Below are positions 54,858 to 62,677 of a DNA stretch of 64,000 bases, piece after piece. Source of the stretch: JBJYIN01 sp046237015 (lineage in GTDB: Bacteria; Pseudomonadota; Gammaproteobacteria; Enterobacterales; Enterobacteriaceae). Position numbers and translations under genes: made by a program. Numbering within the stretch: position 1 is the stretch's first letter; every line of letters starts with the position of its first letter. A model generated the notes under the pieces. It was not told the DNA's origin and did not search any database. It was given only the letters and a program-made list of their open reading frames with translations. The stretch lies in the NCBI RefSeq assembly GCF_046237015.1, contig NZ_JBJYIN010000022.1, positions 1 to 64,000 on the forward strand, written 5' to 3'.

Positions 54858-55559
54858 TCATTTCTCATGATCTTCTTTGGATAGCACTTTCTCAACATCA
54901 TGTAATAAAGTATGCAGCATTGCCGTATCCCTTTGTTCTAAACGACCCAGCCGTTGATGAATCCAGTCTTGCAACTTTTCATCTTCGCTCACGCCCAACG
55001 TCATTAACAATCGTTCCAAACGCAATCGTAATGCAGATAACGAACCAGTCTGAGGCTTAGCCGGATGGGCTGACGAAACCTGCATCAACTCCGACAATTG
55101 ATAGCAATACACCATTACCGCCTGACCCAGATTCAGTGATGGGTAGTCCGCTTTCATCGGCACACCTGTCAAGATATCGGCTAACTCAAGTTCTTCATTC
55201 GTCAGCCCGGAATCTTCGCGTCCAAAAACCAGGGCCGCAGATCCAATCCACTGAGAGCGTTCCTGCATGACGCCAAGCAAATCGGCAGGCGAACAATAGT
55301 AACGGAATCTGGCGCGGCTACGCGCCGTCGTGGCAATGGTAAAATTCACATCAGCCAATGCTTCTTGTAGTGTGGTAAATGTCGTGGCCATCTCAAGGAT
55401 ATCGCCGGAACCATGAGCGACCCACCCCGCCGCAGGTGCCCGATGCGCCGAGCTGTTTACAATACGTAAACTGCTGAACCCCATGGTTTTCATTGCCCTT
55501 GCCGCGGCACCAACATTCTCAGCTCGTGCGGGCTCAACCAAAATAATATGAAATTGCAT
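54858..55559 (-). CDS. yjtD: TrmH/SpoU-family RNA methyltransferase YjtD (LasT)
   Basis: 233 residues (228 in E. coli). SPOUT-fold RNA 2'-O-methyltransferase of the TrmJ type: N-terminal IILVEPARAENVGAAARAMKTMGF, the central VFGREDSGLTNEEL, and the SAM-loop PSLNLGQAVMVYCYQL. Its exact RNA target is not settled. It sits beside the thr operon and divergent from arcA, as in E. coli. Confidence 0.94.
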   Translation of the reverse strand: MQFHIILVEPARAENVGAAARAMKTMGFSSLRIVNSSAHRAPAAGWVAHGSGDILEMATTFTTLQEALADVNFTIATTARSRARFRYYCSPADLLGVMQERSQWIGSAALVFGREDSGLTNEELELADILTGVPMKADYPSLNLGQAVMVYCYQLSELMQVSSAHPAKPQTGSLSALRLRLERLLMTLGVSEDEKLQDWIHQRLGRLEQRDTAMLHTLLHDVEKVLSKEDHEK

Positions 55560-55850
55560 AAATGCCCTCTATGACATAAAAACGTCGGACATTGATGATG
55601 TAAAAATTAACAATTACACAACAAAAATGTCGATATCATCTCGTCACAGTGACGAAACCAAGTTTAATTGGAAAAACGGCAAACTTACCCTACGTATTTA
55701 TTATAAAAATTAGATAGTTAGCCGCAACTCATTACCACCCTTTCTTCGTACGCCAGTCCAACGTATTTATTACTGTCATCAGCATTTGCTATGCTGAATC
55801 GTGCACAAAAGATGCTAAATTGTGACTTAAACTAGCAATCTTGTAAGTCT

Positions 55851-55879
55851 TTTTCACAAAATAGTTAACGTGCTACAAT
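55851..55879 (+). promoter_or_regulatory. Probable arcA promoter with extended -10
   Basis: TTTTCA (55851-55856), a 17-bp spacer and TACAAT (55874-55879) preceded by TGC, an extended -10. It is about 490 bp upstream of arcA, consistent with the long leader known for arcA in enterobacteria. Confidence 0.6.
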
Positions 55880-56013
55880 GAAGTTTGATATATGTCAACG
55901 GAACCGTAGATTTATCAGCCAGCAAAATCAGTGTTCACTGTTATGTTGCTGTTAATAAGGTTAAACTGTGCACCACTTTTTAAGCTCTGTTAAATCAGCT
56001 CCGCTGTCACCCG

Positions 56014-56215
56014 TATATACCCTAAATAATTCAAGTTTCAGGAAGGCGGCAAGCGAAGGAATCCCGATGAGCTTACTTGAGTAAGTGATTCGGGTGACTG
56101 ACAAATCTGCCAGAGGCAGGTTTGAACGCTGCTTGCAGCGGCCCTTTAGGGCGAGGCCCACGACGGGCCGAGTAGCGCAGCCAACGCACATGCAACTTGA
56201 AGTATGACGGGTATA
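56014..56215 (-). repeat. ERIC element, copy 3, with a 73-bp internal insert
   Basis: Both ends match copy 2 (TATACCCTAAATAATTCAAG and CTTGAAGTATGACGGGTATA). After GGGTGACTG the sequence departs at 56101 and returns at 56174 (AGCGCAGCCAACGCACATG). The 73-bp insert is GC-rich and made of short inverted repeats. Inserts of about 70 bp at the centre of some ERICs have been described in other enterobacteria; identity with those was not tested. Confidence 0.9.
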
Positions 56216-56367
56216 CCGCTATTTTGGCGGGTGGAATGTGCACCAGGAATGTATTTACGTACTTTAGTCTAATGTTGGGTGAGATAACGACCTTTGCCTC
56301 ATAATGATAACAGCGACTTCTGTACTCCCGATTTCTATAATTTAGTTGGCAATTTTAGGTAGCAAAC

Positions 56368-57084
56368 ATGCAGACGCCGCATATTCTTATTGTTGAAGAC
56401 GAGTTGGTAACTCGTAATACCCTCAAAAGTATTTTTGAGGCCGAAGGATACATTGTTCACGAAGCCACAGACGGTGCAGAGATGCATCATATTCTGTCGG
56501 AAAATGACATCAATCTGGTCATCATGGATATCAACCTGCCGGGTAAAAATGGTTTGTTGTTGGCCCGTGAATTGCGTGAGCAAGCCAGTGTTGCATTGAT
56601 GTTCCTCACCGGGCGCGACAACGAAGTCGATAAAATTCTGGGTTTGGAGATCGGTGCTGACGACTATATTACCAAGCCTTTCAATCCTCGTGAGTTAACC
56701 ATTCGTGCACGCAACCTACTGTCCCGAACCATGAATTTGGGAGGCGGAACAGAAGAACGTCGTCTCGTTGAAAGTTACCGTTTCAACGGTTGGGAATTGG
56801 ATATCAATAGTCGTTCGTTGATCAGCCCTGCTGGCGAACAGTACAAGCTACCGCGTAGTGAATTCCGCGCGATGCTGCATTTCTGTGAGAATCCAGGAAA
56901 AATTCAATCCCGCGCAGAGCTACTGAAGAAGATGACAGGTCGCGAGTTGAAACCTCACGATCGCACGGTTGATGTGACCATCCGCCGTATCAGGAAGCAT
57001 TTCGAGTCCACGGCAGATACGCCGGAAATCATCGCCACGATCCATGGCGAAGGTTACCGTTTCTGCGGTGATTTAGAAGACTAA
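56368..57084 (+). CDS. arcA: Two-component response regulator ArcA
   Basis: 238 residues, the E. coli length. It controls the switch between aerobic and anaerobic metabolism with the sensor ArcB. The receiver domain (1-120) has the acidic pair D11/E12 region (IVEDE), the phosphorylated D54 in VIMDINLPG and K in DDYITKPF. The OmpR-type winged helix follows (about 135-235), with RSEFRAMLHFCENPG and DVTIRRIRKHFE. It has its own terminator. Confidence 0.98.
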   Translation: MQTPHILIVEDELVTRNTLKSIFEAEGYIVHEATDGAEMHHILSENDINLVIMDINLPGKNGLLLARELREQASVALMFLTGRDNEVDKILGLEIGADDYITKPFNPRELTIRARNLLSRTMNLGGGTEERRLVESYRFNGWELDINSRSLISPAGEQYKLPRSEFRAMLHFCENPGKIQSRAELLKKMTGRELKPHDRTVDVTIRRIRKHFESTADTPEIIATIHGEGYRFCGDLED

Positions 57085-57092
57085 TGCTTATC

Positions 57093-57125
57093 AAGCCGAA
57101 GTAAGAAACACTGCTTCGGCTTTTT
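57093..57125 (+). terminator. arcA intrinsic terminator
   Basis: AAGCCGAAG (57093-57101) pairs with CTTCGGCTT (57114-57122), followed by a T run, nine bases after the arcA stop. Confidence 0.9.
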
Positions 57126-57177
57126 ACATTCTCATATTTATGTCATACCGTCTGACACTGTTCAGTCACGGCGACGC

Positions 57178-57687
57178 TCAGTTCGTCGTTTTTCCCCAAG
57201 GCATCACAGGTACTGCACTTAGGGCATTTTTAGGCGATCCATCAACCAAGCGATCTGAATAAGTAAGATAGATCAATGAATTACGTTTTTGATCGTAAAA
57301 ACGTACCACCTGTAGCTTTTTGAAAACCAGCGATGTCCGCTTCTGGAAAACAACATCGCCTCGATCGCCAGCGTTCTTGATCTTGTCGGTCAACACAATA
57401 GGCCCCACTTGCTGACAAGAAATTGCCGCATCAGAAGTATCTTCTGCCAGCCCTAATCCTCCTTTGATACCGCCCGTTTTAGCCCGGCTAATGTAGCAAG
57501 TCACGTTGCTCACATCAGGATCATCAAACGCTTCTACCACTATTTTATGGTCCGGCCCCAACAATTTAAATACGGTATCGACAGATCCTATCTGCTCCGC
57601 CCGTACCGAGCTCGTTGCCGATAGCAATAACAGCCCGATACTTATCATTAATCTTTTGTTCATTTTCAAGGATCTCTGATTATTCAT
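57178..57687 (-). CDS. creA: Periplasmic protein CreA
   Basis: 169 residues from ATG 57687 with GGAGCG upstream; ATG 57663 (MNKRLMISIGLLLLS) is an equally plausible start and gives a signal peptide of normal length, cut near SVRA. The mature part is nearly invariant in the family: EQIGSVDTVFKLLGPDHKIVVEAFDDPDV, CYISRAKTGGIKGGLGLAEDTSDAAISC and NALSAVPVMPWG. Function is unknown. The creBCD genes that follow creA in E. coli are absent; arcA comes directly next. Confidence 0.95.
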   Translation of the reverse strand: MNNQRSLKMNKRLMISIGLLLLSATSSVRAEQIGSVDTVFKLLGPDHKIVVEAFDDPDVSNVTCYISRAKTGGIKGGLGLAEDTSDAAISCQQVGPIVLTDKIKNAGDRGDVVFQKRTSLVFKKLQVVRFYDQKRNSLIYLTYSDRLVDGSPKNALSAVPVMPWGKTTN

Positions 57688-57868
57688 CTAAATGACGCTC
57701 CACAATATCAGTCAGGAAGCCACAGCGGATCACACTTCCCATCAACCACGCTATTCAAATTACCTGCTACATTTCTTCAAAAATCTTAAGCGGTGACAAT
57801 GTCAAAAAATTGCTATGATACAGGATCTCAATGCGTTTAGTGCTCAGTGTGTCTCATGAGGAAGATCT

Positions 57869-58756
57869 ATGGATCAAGCCAGTATTATACGTGATCTGCT
57901 TAACTGGCTGGAAAGCCATCTCGACCAGCCTTTATCACTTGATAATGTCGCGGCGAAAGCGGGCTATTCGAAATGGCACCTACAACGAATGTTTAAAGAC
58001 GTCACGGGCCATGCCATTGGTTCCTATATTCGTGCGCGGCGCTTAACCAAAGCAGCAGTTGCGCTTTGCCTGACCAGTCGCCCTATTCTGGATATTGCGT
58101 TGCAATACCGTTTTGACTCTCAGCAGACGTTCACCCGCGCGTTCAAAAAACAGTTTGCGCAGACACCCGCGTCCTATCGCCGTTCAGATAACTGGGATAC
58201 ATTTGGAATACACCCGCCTATACGGTTAGGTGAATTCACGCTACCACAGCCTCAGTTTATCGAGTTGCCGGAGACGCCGTTACTTGGGCTCACGCAAACC
58301 TATAATTGCCCACTGGAACAGATTTGCAATTTCAGAGCGGAAATTCGTATCCATTATTGGCGCCAGTTCTTAGGGGAAACAAAAGCGGTTCCTCCCGTAC
58401 TGTATGGATTACATCACTCACAGCCGAGTAAAGAAAAAGACGACGAACATGAAGTTCTCTACACCACCGCGCTGGAACCACAATACCTGCCGGATGATGT
58501 GCATACGGGAGAACCCATCACGTTGCCCGGCGGTGACTACGCCATGTTTATTTATGAAGGGCCGCCCGATGGGTTACAGAATTTTATCATCACGCTATAT
58601 GACACGTGTTTACCCAGCTTCAAACTGATCCGCCGCAAAGGGTTCGACGCCGAGCGCTTCCATCCCAAACAAAGTGAGAACGGGGAAATCCCAGCGATCA
58701 TACGCTGCGAATATTTAATCCCCATCCAACATAACAATGGGGCCTTAGCGCTGTAA
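57869..58756 (+). CDS. rob: Right origin-binding protein Rob (AraC/XylS activator)
   Basis: 295 residues (289 in E. coli). The N-terminal AraC-type DNA-binding domain (1-120) has WLESHLDQPLSLDNVAAKAGYSKWHLQRMFKDVTG and DIALQYRFDSQQTFTRAFKKQFAQTPASYRR. The C-terminal GyrI-like ligand domain (about 130-290) is typical of Rob. It activates the mar/sox/rob regulon, including efflux and stress genes, in response to bile salts and dipyridyl-like ligands in E. coli. The end overlaps the convergent gpmB by 12 bases. Confidence 0.96.
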   Translation: MDQASIIRDLLNWLESHLDQPLSLDNVAAKAGYSKWHLQRMFKDVTGHAIGSYIRARRLTKAAVALCLTSRPILDIALQYRFDSQQTFTRAFKKQFAQTPASYRRSDNWDTFGIHPPIRLGEFTLPQPQFIELPETPLLGLTQTYNCPLEQICNFRAEIRIHYWRQFLGETKAVPPVLYGLHHSQPSKEKDDEHEVLYTTALEPQYLPDDVHTGEPITLPGGDYAMFIYEGPPDGLQNFIITLYDTCLPSFKLIRRKGFDAERFHPKQSENGEIPAIIRCEYLIPIQHNNGALAL

Positions 58757-59395
58757 CTCATCCAGAGCGGGCAGGTCCAGATGGGCAACATCCCCGGCCG
58801 TTTCGACCACCCAGCCGGGAGCCAGCCATGGGCTTTGTTGATAGTCAATGCGCGACAGGGAGCAGTTGCGCAGACGCAGACGCCTCTCGGCCGATGCGGG
58901 TAATCCTAATATCGTGCTCAGCAAACATCCCAACGCCATCCCGTGGCTGACCAGCAGTGGCTGGCTTCCTTCCGGCAAGGTCAGGCAACGAGCTAACACG
59001 CTGTGCATACGATCGGCCAGCTCACTCATCGATTCCCCTTCGGGGATCCGACCATTAGGTGTGCCGTCGACGAGCTGTTTCCGCCAGGACTCTTCTTGTG
59101 CACTGAGCGAACCAATATCCCGCTCCTCAAGCACCCCCATATGCAATTCACGTAGTCCCGGTTCCACAACAACCTGACAGTCAGGGCAAACGCGAGAAAT
59201 AATCGCCGTTGTCTGACGTGTCCGCCCCAGATCGCTGGTAAAAATATGCGTAATACCCAATGTTTTGATGCGTTCAGCAACCTGGTAAGCCTGTTGCTCA
59301 CCACGCGACGTCAGGACACTGTCGGACTGACCTTGAATACGTCGCGCCACATTCCATTCTGTTTCGCCGTGGCGAACAAGATATACCTGTAACAT
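58745..59395 (-). CDS. gpmB: Histidine phosphatase family protein GpmB (YtjC)
   Basis: 216 residues (215 in E. coli). The active-site RHGE motif is at residues 8-11 (YLVRHGETEWN; H9), with the second histidine in LLVSHGMALGCLL. It is annotated as a phosphoglycerate mutase 2 homologue, but a general phosphatase activity is more likely for this subfamily. It converges on rob and overlaps its last 12 bases. Confidence 0.94.
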   Translation of the reverse strand: MLQVYLVRHGETEWNVARRIQGQSDSVLTSRGEQQAYQVAERIKTLGITHIFTSDLGRTRQTTAIISRVCPDCQVVVEPGLRELHMGVLEERDIGSLSAQEESWRKQLVDGTPNGRIPEGESMSELADRMHSVLARCLTLPEGSQPLLVSHGMALGCLLSTILGLPASAERRLRLRNCSLSRIDYQQSPWLAPGWVVETAGDVAHLDLPALDELQR

Positions 59396-59446
59396 GGTTA
59401 TTTTCCGTTATACTGCGTCAAATTAACTAAAGAGTATGAAACCGTT

Positions 59447-59983
59447 ATGTATCATGTTGTCGCTGCCACTACCAACCCAGCAAAAATCAAAGCTATTACT
59501 TTAGCATTCACCGACGTCTTTGGCGCAGATCACTGTCGCATTGAAGGTGTTGATGTCGACAGCGGCGTCCCACGCCAGCCGCTTGGTTCGTTAGAAACCC
59601 GAACAGGCGCCAGAAACCGTGTCATGATGGCTCGTCAAGTTAGACCTGAAGCGAACTTTTGGGTCGGCGTTGAAGCAGGGATCGAAGAATCCATGACATT
59701 TGCCTGGATGGTTGTCGAAAATACCCATCTGCGAGGCGAATCACGTTCTGCAAGCCTGGTTCTGCCAGAAAGTATACTACACGGTATCCGTGAAGGACGG
59801 GAGTTAGGCGACGAAATGGAACGTCTGACTGGCGTACAAAATATTAAACACAAGGGTGGAGCCATTGGGGTCTTTACTGATGGGAAATTGTCACGTACCA
59901 GTGTTTATCATCAGGCTCTGCTGCTGGCATTAGTTCCATTCCATAACCCCATTTACCAAACACCCGTACATCCCGCAGGTTAA
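59447..59983 (+). CDS. yjjX: Inosine/xanthosine triphosphatase YjjX
   Basis: 178 residues (170 in E. coli). It hydrolyses non-canonical purine NTPs (ITP, XTP) and keeps them out of RNA and DNA. Family marks are VVAATTNPAKIKAI at the N-terminus, GSLETRTGARNR, FWVGVEAGIEE and GGAIGVFTDGKLSRTSVYHQALLLALVPF. It is divergent from gpmB and overlaps the end of trpR by 4 bases. Confidence 0.96.
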   Translation: MYHVVAATTNPAKIKAITLAFTDVFGADHCRIEGVDVDSGVPRQPLGSLETRTGARNRVMMARQVRPEANFWVGVEAGIEESMTFAWMVVENTHLRGESRSASLVLPESILHGIREGRELGDEMERLTGVQNIKHKGGAIGVFTDGKLSRTSVYHQALLLALVPFHNPIYQTPVHPAG

Positions 59984-60333
59984 CGTTCTCTTTTCTCTGC
60001 GGGAACGTGCTCCGTAGACAGCAACTGCGCCTCCAGCCATTGTTTCAACGCGGGAGGTGCGGCCTTCAGACTATTAGAACCTCGAGTAATCGTCGCGATC
60101 CCCGCCCCTAATTCACTTTTTAACTCCCGCTGGCTCATTTCTCCCCGCATCAATTCCTGAATAATCCGTACTCGAGTCCCCAGAGCCATACGTTCGTCGG
60201 GTGTCAGTAGCAACTGCAATAACGGCTGTTGGAGCTCCTCACTGACTGATTCTTGCAACAGAGCAACAAAGCGCTGCCAATTTTCATTATCTTGCTCAGA
60301 AAGTGCGGGATCGGTAAGGAATAGCGGATTCAT
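59980..60333 (-). CDS. trpR: Trp operon repressor TrpR
   Basis: 117 residues (108 in E. coli), with a longer charged C-terminal tail. The tryptophan-binding and helix-turn-helix core is intact: LLTPDERMALGTRVRIIQELMRGEMSQRELKSELGAGIATITRGSNSLKAAP. It represses trp, aroH, mtr and itself when tryptophan is bound. A TrpR operator lies just upstream. It follows slt on the same strand with a 72-bp gap. Confidence 0.97.
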   Translation of the reverse strand: MNPLFLTDPALSEQDNENWQRFVALLQESVSEELQQPLLQLLLTPDERMALGTRVRIIQELMRGEMSQRELKSELGAGIATITRGSNSLKAAPPALKQWLEAQLLSTEHVPAEKRER

Positions 60334-60341
60334 AACGGGCT

Positions 60342-60365
60342 GCCATACTATTTAACTAGTACGGC
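60342..60365 (-). promoter_or_regulatory. TrpR operator upstream of trpR
   Basis: On the minus strand TACTAGTTAAATAGTA is the centre of a palindrome and matches the trp operator core CTAGTTAACTAG closely, nine bp before the trpR start. It implies autorepression as in E. coli. Confidence 0.75.
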
Positions 60366-60405
60366 AGCATAACACAATTTCAGTCAGCGATCGCAACACC
60401 GCGTC

Positions 60406-62349
60406 TCAATAACGCCGCTGCCACTCTGACTCCGTCAGCACATTGGCTGGCTGATGAAGGAAATAGCGATAGAAAACATCATAGGCCAGCACATTTTTCA
60501 CGTATCCCCGCGTTTCCGAGAACGGAATGCTTTCGATAAATGCAACGGGATCGATGCGCCCTGCGCTATTTCTCAGCCAGGTATTCACCCGCGACGGCCC
60601 GGCATTATAAGCCGCAGAAGACAGGATACGGTTACGACCAAATGTCTGGTAGACATACTCCAGATAGCTCGTTCCCAATAGAATATTGGTCTCAGGATCG
60701 AACAACTGGCTGCTATTATTGTAAAACGTAATATTGCTCATTTTGGCAGTCTGCTGCGCCGTTGCGGGCATCAACTGCATCAAACCCGATGCGCCAACTG
60801 GAGAACGTGCTTTCGGATTCCAGGCGCTCTCCTGACGCGCAATCGCCATCGCATAGCTCTGGCTAATCCCTTTTCCCTGCGTTTCGCGGCGGAATTCGTC
60901 ATTCCAAGCCAGCGGGAAACGCTCTTCCAGATGATCCCACAGCTTCGCAGCAATCGTCGCCTGCACGCTCAAATCCGCCCAGCGCTGTTCAAATGCATAG
61001 CGAGCCAGCGCCTCCTGCTGCGGTTTACTGTGATTCGCCACCAGCCCCACCCATTCACTACGCGCCAGATTATCCATCTGCCAGAACATCAATTCCCGCA
61101 CGCGAGCGACTTCCGGTAGCTGGGATAAAGAAGGATCCGGCTTCACCGCTGTCATGATCGTAATCGGATAGCGCTCGTTCAGTTTCTGCGCCGCCGCCAT
61201 CGGATAGAACCCGCGTTCTTGCATCAGGCTGCGTAATAGCGTCCCACCGTCCTGACGTTTTCCCTGATCCAACAGCACCACCGCACGCCAGTAGCGCCAT
61301 TCGTCCTTCTGTAACGCCTCTGCCGGCAAACGTGCCATCCAGCTTGTTAGCCCCTGACGATCGCCTGCACCCAACGCCATTCGTACACGACGCTCCAGCA
61401 AGGTGGTCGATGTGCTCTTACGCACCACACCATCCCGCCACTGCGCCTGCTCTGGTGTGGCATCGTTGCCCATCAGTCGCCAGGCAATGGTTTCTTCCAT
61501 TTCCTGACGCTCTGCTGCGCTCATTTTCTGCAAACGAACAATGACAGGCAGCATAGAACGGGCATTATCAGCATCCTGACGTGCAGTGCGTGTAAAGACC
61601 GAGAGCGTAACCTTACGGGTGAAATCCGTCGGCCCAACAGTACGGGCAAAACTTTCCAGCGAATTCGGATCGCTCTGGAGTTTTAGCAGTGCATCACCCA
61701 TCGTTTTATAATCATCAGGTAGCTGCTTGACGAGATAACTCACCAGACCACTGCTACCTTCATTCATCGCCAGACGAATGCGTTCCAATGTCGTCAATGG
61801 TGTCTGTTCACCCGCCTGCTGCCAGACAGAGAAGAGTTTATCGCACACGGCGGGAAGCGAACGCCCGGTCAGCCAGATATCACGCGTGGCATCCCACAAG
61901 CCTTGACGCTGGCCCGTCGCCCACTGAGCATAATAAAAATTACAGCGGGCACTGACCGGTTTCGGCGGCTGCGGGCTAAATGCCAGTAGCCCGCTCCAGT
62001 CCTGACGACGCGCCAGCTCATTCACAAAGCTGGTATTAAGATTACGGGCTGGCGGCAATGTCGGATGTGTTGCCATAAACTGCCTTACCTGCGTTGCGCT
62101 AACCTGACTCAGATCCTGCGTGAGCGAGCGGTATTCAAGATAAGGATAAAGCGGGTAACTGCGCAGCGTCGGCATCAACTGCGCGACCGTGTCCATCTGG
62201 TTGCTATCCCACGCCTGTTTAACCTGTTGATAGCGCTGACGCTGTTCGTCCAGAGAATCGGCCAGCACATGACCGGAAACCCCAGCCAGACATATCGCCA
62301 CAAGGGCGTACCACCCATAACCTGCTTTCATCACCTGCATTAACCTCAT
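60406..62349 (-). CDS. slt: Soluble lytic murein transglycosylase Slt
   Basis: 647 residues (645 in E. coli Slt70). It cleaves peptidoglycan to 1,6-anhydro-muropeptides in the periplasm. An N-terminal signal peptide (cut near HVLA) is followed by the long U-shaped helical domain (about 30-380) and linker, then the C-terminal lysozyme-like SLT domain. The catalytic Glu is in AIARQESAWNP, followed by SPVGASGLMQLMPATA and AYNAGPSRVNTWL. The start is unsure among ATG 62349, 62340 and 62331; all keep the signal peptide. Upstream of trpR. Confidence 0.97.
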   Translation of the reverse strand: MRLMQVMKAGYGWYALVAICLAGVSGHVLADSLDEQRQRYQQVKQAWDSNQMDTVAQLMPTLRSYPLYPYLEYRSLTQDLSQVSATQVRQFMATHPTLPPARNLNTSFVNELARRQDWSGLLAFSPQPPKPVSARCNFYYAQWATGQRQGLWDATRDIWLTGRSLPAVCDKLFSVWQQAGEQTPLTTLERIRLAMNEGSSGLVSYLVKQLPDDYKTMGDALLKLQSDPNSLESFARTVGPTDFTRKVTLSVFTRTARQDADNARSMLPVIVRLQKMSAAERQEMEETIAWRLMGNDATPEQAQWRDGVVRKSTSTTLLERRVRMALGAGDRQGLTSWMARLPAEALQKDEWRYWRAVVLLDQGKRQDGGTLLRSLMQERGFYPMAAAQKLNERYPITIMTAVKPDPSLSQLPEVARVRELMFWQMDNLARSEWVGLVANHSKPQQEALARYAFEQRWADLSVQATIAAKLWDHLEERFPLAWNDEFRRETQGKGISQSYAMAIARQESAWNPKARSPVGASGLMQLMPATAQQTAKMSNITFYNNSSQLFDPETNILLGTSYLEYVYQTFGRNRILSSAAYNAGPSRVNTWLRNSAGRIDPVAFIESIPFSETRGYVKNVLAYDVFYRYFLHQPANVLTESEWQRRY

Positions 62350-62677
62350 CCGTTATCGAACCTGCTATCGGCATCCTTCATCGTATCGATACCCTATCCT
62401 ATCGGGCAGATCCAGTGTGGCACATCATGCCAGACAACGATACGTCGATCCGTCAACCGATTCCGAAATTCATCAGACGGACCTACGTCTCAGATCGGAC
62501 ATGGCAAATCGCCGGATAGCTGGGATCGCGGTCTGAAACCCGCTACACTTCATACTTAAAGTAATGCAATTAAAACAATCAATCTGCTGCCAGGGCGTCT
62601 ACCGGGCAGCCGTGCTACATATGGTCACCAGCTTAGGGTGACAAATCATAGAGATAAGAGAGAGGCGAAGTCGCAAC
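62350..62677. other. Divergent region slt / ettA with two leader hairpins
   Basis: 328 bp without a gene. A possible -10, TACACT, is at 62544-62549. Two short hairpins follow before ettA: GCTGCC/GGCAGC (62586-62610) and GTCACC/GGTGAC (62624-62642). They would lie in the ettA leader; their role is unknown. Confidence 0.5.

Larger units (their letters stand above)
55560..56367. other. Long regulatory region yjtD-arcA
   Basis: About 800 bp with no credible protein gene; E. coli yjjY was looked for and not seen. It carries a probable arcA promoter at 55851-55879 and an ERIC element with an insert at 56014-56215, so the arcA transcript from that promoter would have a leader of roughly 480 bases that includes the ERIC. 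Confidence 0.55.

Noticed and set aside
55961..56191. 76-codon minus-strand frame before arcA
   Set aside because: It lies almost wholly in the ERIC copy and its insert; the same peptide appears from the ERIC at 22067, so it is repeat-derived.
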